From NCBI RefSeq assembly GCF_021917145.1, contig NC_061074.1, forward strand, positions 9,860,384-9,924,383: DNA of 64,000 nt, in the 5' to 3' direction. Under the pieces are notes generated by a model that saw nothing but the letters and a program-made list of their open reading frames with translations, had not been told where the DNA came from and ran no database searches. Both the position numbers and the translations under genes were made by a program. Source of the DNA: Hypomesus transpacificus (taxonomy: Eukaryota; Chordata; Actinopteri; Osmeriformes; Osmeridae). This document shows positions 62,801-64,000 of the stretch, one piece after another. The stretch's first letter is position 1; each line of letters opens with the position of its first letter.

Positions 62801-63376
62801 AAGACAGGTGTCCCTGAGAGAGCTCCGTTTCCCTCATTAAAACATCCCTCCAGCCTTCTTCAAGCACTTGATCTTCTGTCGCCTGTCTCTCCATCTCTTT
62901 CTCCCTCTCAGCGTCCCTCTCATCCCTCCATACACACGTCTGTCTGCCCTACGCAGACACTGCCACAGGACACATCCACACTACATGGTCACACAACCAC
63001 TGAACAACCGAAACTACACAAGCACACATCAGTGGAACTTTATCACGAACACACTCTCTCTCTCACACACACACACACACACCATTAGCTTTCCATTGAC
63101 AAAATAAACGTTCCTCGTGTGGGTGGTGAGAGGGAACTCAGTGGGTGTCTGTTTGTCTTAACAGAGCAGAGAACGAGAGAGGCCTGTCAAGAAAGCACAT
63201 TATTGAGGGTAAGACCTGACACACACAAATACACACTATCATGCAAGGAATCAATTATCCTCTTTACATTTGTCTCTTCCCTCCCTCAGGTCTGAAAGGT
63301 TCTCTTCAGAGAATGCAGCTGGAGTACGTGGACGTGGTTTTCGCTAACCGCCCAGACACCAACACTCCCATGGAGG
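47947..63376 (+). CDS. kcnab1: Voltage-gated K+ channel beta-1 subunit, 5' part (runs off the window)
   Basis: Cytoplasmic aldo-keto-reductase-fold subunit that binds Kv1 alpha subunits and modulates inactivation. Coding exons seen: 47947-48206, 55128-55171, 57037-57074, 60657-60736, 60845-60889, 62522-62566, 63165-63208, 63290-63376; 643 nt, continuing right. Exon 1 encodes an 86-residue N-terminus starting MLAARSSG and ending TGMPY, matching the human beta-1.3 variant at its start and end but divergent and Ser/Arg-rich between; this is the inactivation region. The core follows: [33 protein letters not shown] (catalytic Asp and Tyr), [10 protein letters not shown] (Lys) and [16 protein letters not shown]. 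Phases agree at all seven junctions. Alternative first exons were not found, but intron 1 contains the 100-N gap. Confidence 0.95.
48877..48976. other. Assembly gap (100 N)
   Basis: Exactly 100 N, the usual placeholder for a gap of unknown size. Its true length and content cannot be known from this sequence. Confidence 0.99.
49770..49856. repeat. (GGGGGA)n hexanucleotide array
   Basis: About 14 perfect units of GGGGGA, purine-only on plus. Confidence 0.95.
50660..51028. repeat. GAGGGA/GGCAGA purine-rich hexamer array
   Basis: About 370 bp of GAGGGA units with interspersed GGGGGCAGAGGGAGA blocks and a central run of about ten GGCAGA units. The plus strand is almost all purine. Confidence 0.95.
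52785..53815. repeat. ~1-kb minisatellite, ~25-bp GGGGTCAGGAGAGGTGAGGC units
   Basis: About 45 units of GGGGTCAGGAGAGGTGAGGC plus TGTGT, many shortened by loss of GAGAGGTGAG. Located in kcnab1 intron 1. Confidence 0.95.
54458..54680. repeat. CT-rich tract with CTCTTAGTCC interruptions
   Basis: Degenerate CT microsatellite with repeated CTCTTAGTCCCTCTCTCT. Confidence 0.85.
56936..57030 (+). repeat. (TC)n tract serving as kcnab1 exon 3 pyrimidine tract
   Basis: TC repeats with TCTG interruptions run to within 6 bp of the CTACAG acceptor of the 38-bp exon 3. Confidence 0.9.
57118..57690. repeat. Minisatellite after kcnab1 exon 3
   Basis: About 17 units built from GCTGCCTCTGATAGCTTCAC and CCTGCTCCCTGG, 20-34 bp each, starting about 45 bp after the exon 3 donor. 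Confidence 0.93.
58600..58682. repeat. G-rich tract in kcnab1 intron 3
   Basis: GGGGAGGGGAGGGGGGAAGA-type sequence with several long G runs. Confidence 0.85.
59385..59466 (+). repeat. SINE/LINE-tail repeat in kcnab1 intron 3
   Basis: Has TTGTAAAGCTCTCTCTTGGA and TTTGGATAAAAGCGTCTGCT then AAATGAATACATG. Inverted relative to the copy at 21.93 kb. Confidence 0.7.
60527..60652 (+). repeat. 24-bp array ending at the kcnab1 exon 4 acceptor
   Basis: Five units of GTGTGTGTGTCTCTTTCTGT plus GGGT run to GCTCCCAG, the acceptor at 60649-60656. The T/C half of each unit forms the pyrimidine tract. Confidence 0.9.
61085..61705. repeat. 23-bp minisatellite, ~27 copies, kcnab1 intron 5
   Basis: Units read CTCTCCTGAGGGGTACAGTA plus TGG, with GTGAGG, GTAAGGG and GTCAGG variants. 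An open frame of about 248 codons on minus is a by-product. Confidence 0.95.
62216..62520 (+). repeat. ~300-bp pyrimidine tract before kcnab1 exon 6
   Basis: Almost pure C/T sequence including repeats of CCCCTCCTCCTCTCTCTT. It ends in TTTTCTCAG, the exon 6 acceptor at 62519-62521. Confidence 0.93.
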
Positions 63377-64000
63377 GTGAGTCAGTCAGCCAATCATCTC
63401 TCAGCTTTGATACCAGGCAACCAATCATGTCTCGGTAAAGGCGACCTGTTCAGCCGGGTACAGTGCAGCTCCAGTCTCCCTCGTTGAGCTCAGGGTACTT
63501 TGTGACCTTGGCGATTTCCTTTCCTTTGAAACTGCACATAATGAAGGAGAAAAGAGGAGAACTGCTGGGTGAAAAGGCCTGTCTGCTCTGTGGGCTTGAC
63601 ATGACAAGTAGGAGGGTGGATGAATGAGACCTCTGACAGATATGGGTAGTCAGGAGCGGTGAACGGAGTTTAGATCTCCAGTGCTGTAGCTGAGTGCTCA
63701 ATGGTAGAGCCCTATTCTCTCAAAGACAGGACTGACTGCACACACACGTGTGCACACACACACGCACCAAACTGGAATTTTCTTTCTCCTGTCAGTTGAA
63801 AGCCCCCATTGCAAATCATCTCGCGTTAAGGGATTATCATTTCACGGTTTTTGATTATTCAAATGTCAAGTTCTCCCAAGTGGAAAAATATTTACTGATA
63901 TTTTGAAGAAAAGAAGGGATGGGAGACAGGCTGGGGATGAAAGATGAGAGAGAGAGGGAGTGATAAAGAGAGGGAGAGGGAGTGATAAAGAGAGGGAAGG
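63377..64000 (+). other. kcnab1 intron 8, start
   Basis: Intron sequence after the donor GTGAGT at 63377. Only CA and GAGA short repeats are seen; no exon was recognised before the window ends. Confidence 0.7.

Overview
The window is vertebrate nuclear DNA, almost certainly from a ray-finned (teleost) fish. All protein genes are split by GT-AG introns. Intergenic and intronic DNA is crowded with CA/GT, CT/GA and longer tandem arrays, tRNA-derived SINEs, palindromic MITEs and a Tc1-type transposon. The mir-21 5p sequence is, from memory, the zebrafish form. The species cannot be named from the sequence; position 48877-48976 is a 100-N assembly gap.

Left block (1-11.7 kb): a mir-21 hairpin (about 340-416, +) with a polyadenylation signal; then tubd1 (delta-tubulin, minus strand, 8 coding exons, 448 aa), whose stop codon lies inside a minisatellite and whose sixth intron carries a Tc1 element inserted in an older palindromic element; then rps6kb1 (p70 S6 kinase, plus strand, 15 coding exons, 503 aa), head-to-head with tubd1 across 277 bp. 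This matches the human 17q23 neighbourhood VMP1-MIR21-TUBD1-RPS6KB1.

Right block (13.6-64 kb): slc33a1 (ER acetyl-CoA transporter, minus, 8 exons, 546 aa); gmps (GMP synthase, plus, 16 exons, 690 aa); a class C GPCR of the vomeronasal V2R/OlfC type, probably vmn2r1/olfcc1 (plus, 14 exons, 960 aa); and the first eight coding exons of kcnab1 (Kv channel beta-1 subunit, plus), which runs off the right edge. This matches human 3q25 (SLC33A1-GMPS-KCNAB1) and the mouse Vmn2r cluster beside Gmps. The two blocks meet between about 11.7 and 13.6 kb.

The genes are housekeeping or neuronal and do not form one pathway. The most striking property is structural: tandem arrays or transposons repeatedly sit on exon boundaries. 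The V2R exon 6 donor is copied about 18 times, the gmps exon 4 acceptor is triplicated, a 20-copy array runs to the gmps exon 13 acceptor, a SINE tail forms the V2R exon 5 acceptor region, and the tubd1 stop codon lies in an array. In the three arrays I traced by codon, using a duplicated splice site instead of the real one gives an early in-frame stop. Exon boundaries were set by hand from splice consensus, reading phase and remembered vertebrate orthologues; all five multi-exon models keep an open frame throughout.
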